A stretch of DNA of 64,000 bases, from positions 295,540 to 359,539 of the forward strand of contig DGPA01000044.1 in the NCBI GenBank assembly GCA_002389505.1, given 5' to 3'. Position numbers and translations under genes: made by a program. How positions within the stretch are numbered: the stretch's first letter is position 1; every line of letters starts with the position of its first letter. The notes beneath the pieces are model-generated. The model was not told the DNA's origin, searched no databases, and saw only the letters and a list, made by a program, of their open reading frames with translations. The DNA comes from Halieaceae bacterium UBA4452. Its GTDB lineage: Bacteria; Pseudomonadota; Gammaproteobacteria; Pseudomonadales; Halieaceae. Of this stretch, positions 63,238-64,000 are shown piece by piece.

Positions 63238-64000
63238 ATGCCACTGACTATGCGTAAAAAAGTGTTCATCACCGCAGCCCTGACCGGCTCAGGCAGTACG
63301 CAGGATCGCAGCGACAAAGTACCTCGAAGCCCACAACACATTGCTGAAGCGGCTATTGCTGCGGCTGAGGCTGGCGCAGCAGTCGTGCACTGCCATGTTC
63401 GAGATCCCGACACTGGCGTACCGTCTCGACAGATCGATCTATACCGAGAGGTAGTTGAGCGCATTCGGGCTTCAGAAGTCGATGTTGTCATCAATCTTAC
63501 CGCGGGTATGGGTGGTGACATGGTCTTCGGTCCAACCGATGCACCATTACCTTTGAACGAACAAGGCACCGATATGGTCGGTGCCGCCGAGCGAGTCGCC
63601 CATCTTGAAGCCTGTCTGCCCGACATTGCGACCCTCGACTGCGGCACCATGAACTTTGCTGAAGCAGACTACGTGATGACCAATACACCGGGTATGTTGC
63701 GCGATATGGCCACCCGCATAGCGGCTCTAGACATCCGCATTGAGATTGAGGCCTTCGATACCGGACATCTTTGGCTCGCAAAACAGTTAATCGCCGAAAA
63801 AATTATTCCAGACCCAGTTATGGTGCAGCTGTGTATGGGCATTCCTTGGGGTGCCCCTGACGACCTCAATACATTCATGGCGATGGTCAATAATCTGCCC
63901 GATGGCTGCGTATACTCGGCCTTCTCGATTGGCCGTCATCAAATGCCCTACGTGGCTGCGGCCGTGCTCTCTGGTGGTAATGTCCGTGTTGGGCTGGAAG
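63238..64000 (+). CDS. BKACE-family enzyme, 3-dehydrocarnitine cleavage-like (partial)
   Basis: The first 254 residues, cut by the window end, show the DUF849/BKACE fold: ITAALTGSGSTQ, AVVHCHVRDPDTG (metal His pair), NLTAGMGGD, and EIEAFDTGHL. BKACE enzymes join a beta-keto acid to acetyl-CoA and cleave it; one characterised branch acts on 3-dehydrocarnitine, giving betainyl-CoA and acetoacetate. The carnitine dehydrogenase-thioesterase fusion at 52590-54068 needs exactly this step, so that role is likely. Other keto acids remain possible. ATG at 63238 has GAGG. Confidence 0.85.
   Translation, partial: MPLTMRKKVFITAALTGSGSTQDRSDKVPRSPQHIAEAAIAAAEAGAAVVHCHVRDPDTGVPSRQIDLYREVVERIRASEVDVVINLTAGMGGDMVFGPTDAPLPLNEQGTDMVGAAERVAHLEACLPDIATLDCGTMNFAEADYVMTNTPGMLRDMATRIAALDIRIEIEAFDTGHLWLAKQLIAEKIIPDPVMVQLCMGIPWGAPDDLNTFMAMVNNLPDGCVYSAFSIGRHQMPYVAAAVLSGGNVRVGLE

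Overview
The window reads as a chromosomal segment of a gammaproteobacterium, moderate in GC by eye. The gene orders tig-clpP-clpX, yceD-rpmF-fabD-fabG-acpP-fabF-pabC-mltG-tmk-holB-pilZ, rluC/rne and yccA-tusDCBE are classic for that class. A light-repair cluster, carnitine catabolism and many single oxidoreductases suggest a free-living, probably marine lineage such as the OM60/Halieaceae-Porticoccaceae-Spongiibacteraceae group. The order- or family-level placement is inference only.

Region 1 (1-17.4 kb) is core housekeeping. On the minus strand lie tRNA-Leu(UAG)-tig-clpP-clpX and the cell-envelope/fatty-acid operon yceD to pilZ, which lacks the usual plsX and fabH between rpmF and fabD. A near-perfect sigma-70 promoter sits so close to the yceD ATG that its transcript would be leaderless or nearly so, and a 7-bp-arm palindrome fills its spacer. 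yceF/maf and rne are on the plus strand and rluC on the minus strand. rne has a structured leader.

Region 2 (17.4-18.7 kb) is non-coding or degenerate. It holds a candidate CsrA/RsmA-sequestering small RNA on the minus strand (AAGGAA and AGGA hairpin loops plus a terminator), a tRNA-Ser(UGA) with a strong promoter, and the decayed C-terminal end of an IS91-type transposase.

Region 3 (18.7-33.9 kb) is mixed. It has a GPH transporter-bioY-DksA/TraR-like operon, hotdog thioesterases, a secreted M28 peptidase diverging from a SIMPL-domain protein, a BAX-inhibitor membrane protein followed by tusDCBE, trmA and phhB, an alpha/beta hydrolase, a dimeric-type dUTPase, tRNA-Leu(UAA), an NSS transporter and two very small proteins.

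Region 4 (33.8-39.7 kb) looks like a light- or oxidation-responsive repair locus. A MerR-type regulator without a cobalamin motif, translationally coupled to a 45-residue Cys-rich protein, diverges from a group-2-like sigma-70 factor. Next to it are a TIGR01777 epimerase, a sirtuin and a CPD photolyase that overlaps the sirtuin gene. TGTCTA repeats lie in the divergent promoter region.

Region 5 (39.7-51.7 kb) is accessory metabolism: cyclase, patatin, two coupled amidohydrolases (the second without the metal-ligand signature), a GGDEF enzyme, an AT-richer NTPase, a choline dehydrogenase-like GMC oxidoreductase, a beta-lactamase-fold hydrolase and an FAD enzyme.

Region 6 (51.8-64 kb) can be read as a route from gamma-butyrobetaine to glycine betaine. 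Two gamma-butyrobetaine-hydroxylase-like dioxygenases would make carnitine. A carnitine dehydrogenase fused to a thioesterase would oxidise it and later release betaine, and a BKACE-type cleavage enzyme (cut by the window end) would supply betainyl-CoA. A shortened BCCT-like membrane protein sits between the two hydroxylases. An enolase-superfamily enzyme, alcohol, aldehyde and beta-hydroxyacid dehydrogenases and a glycerophosphodiesterase fill the rest. Functions are assigned from recognised motifs and context; no database search was possible.
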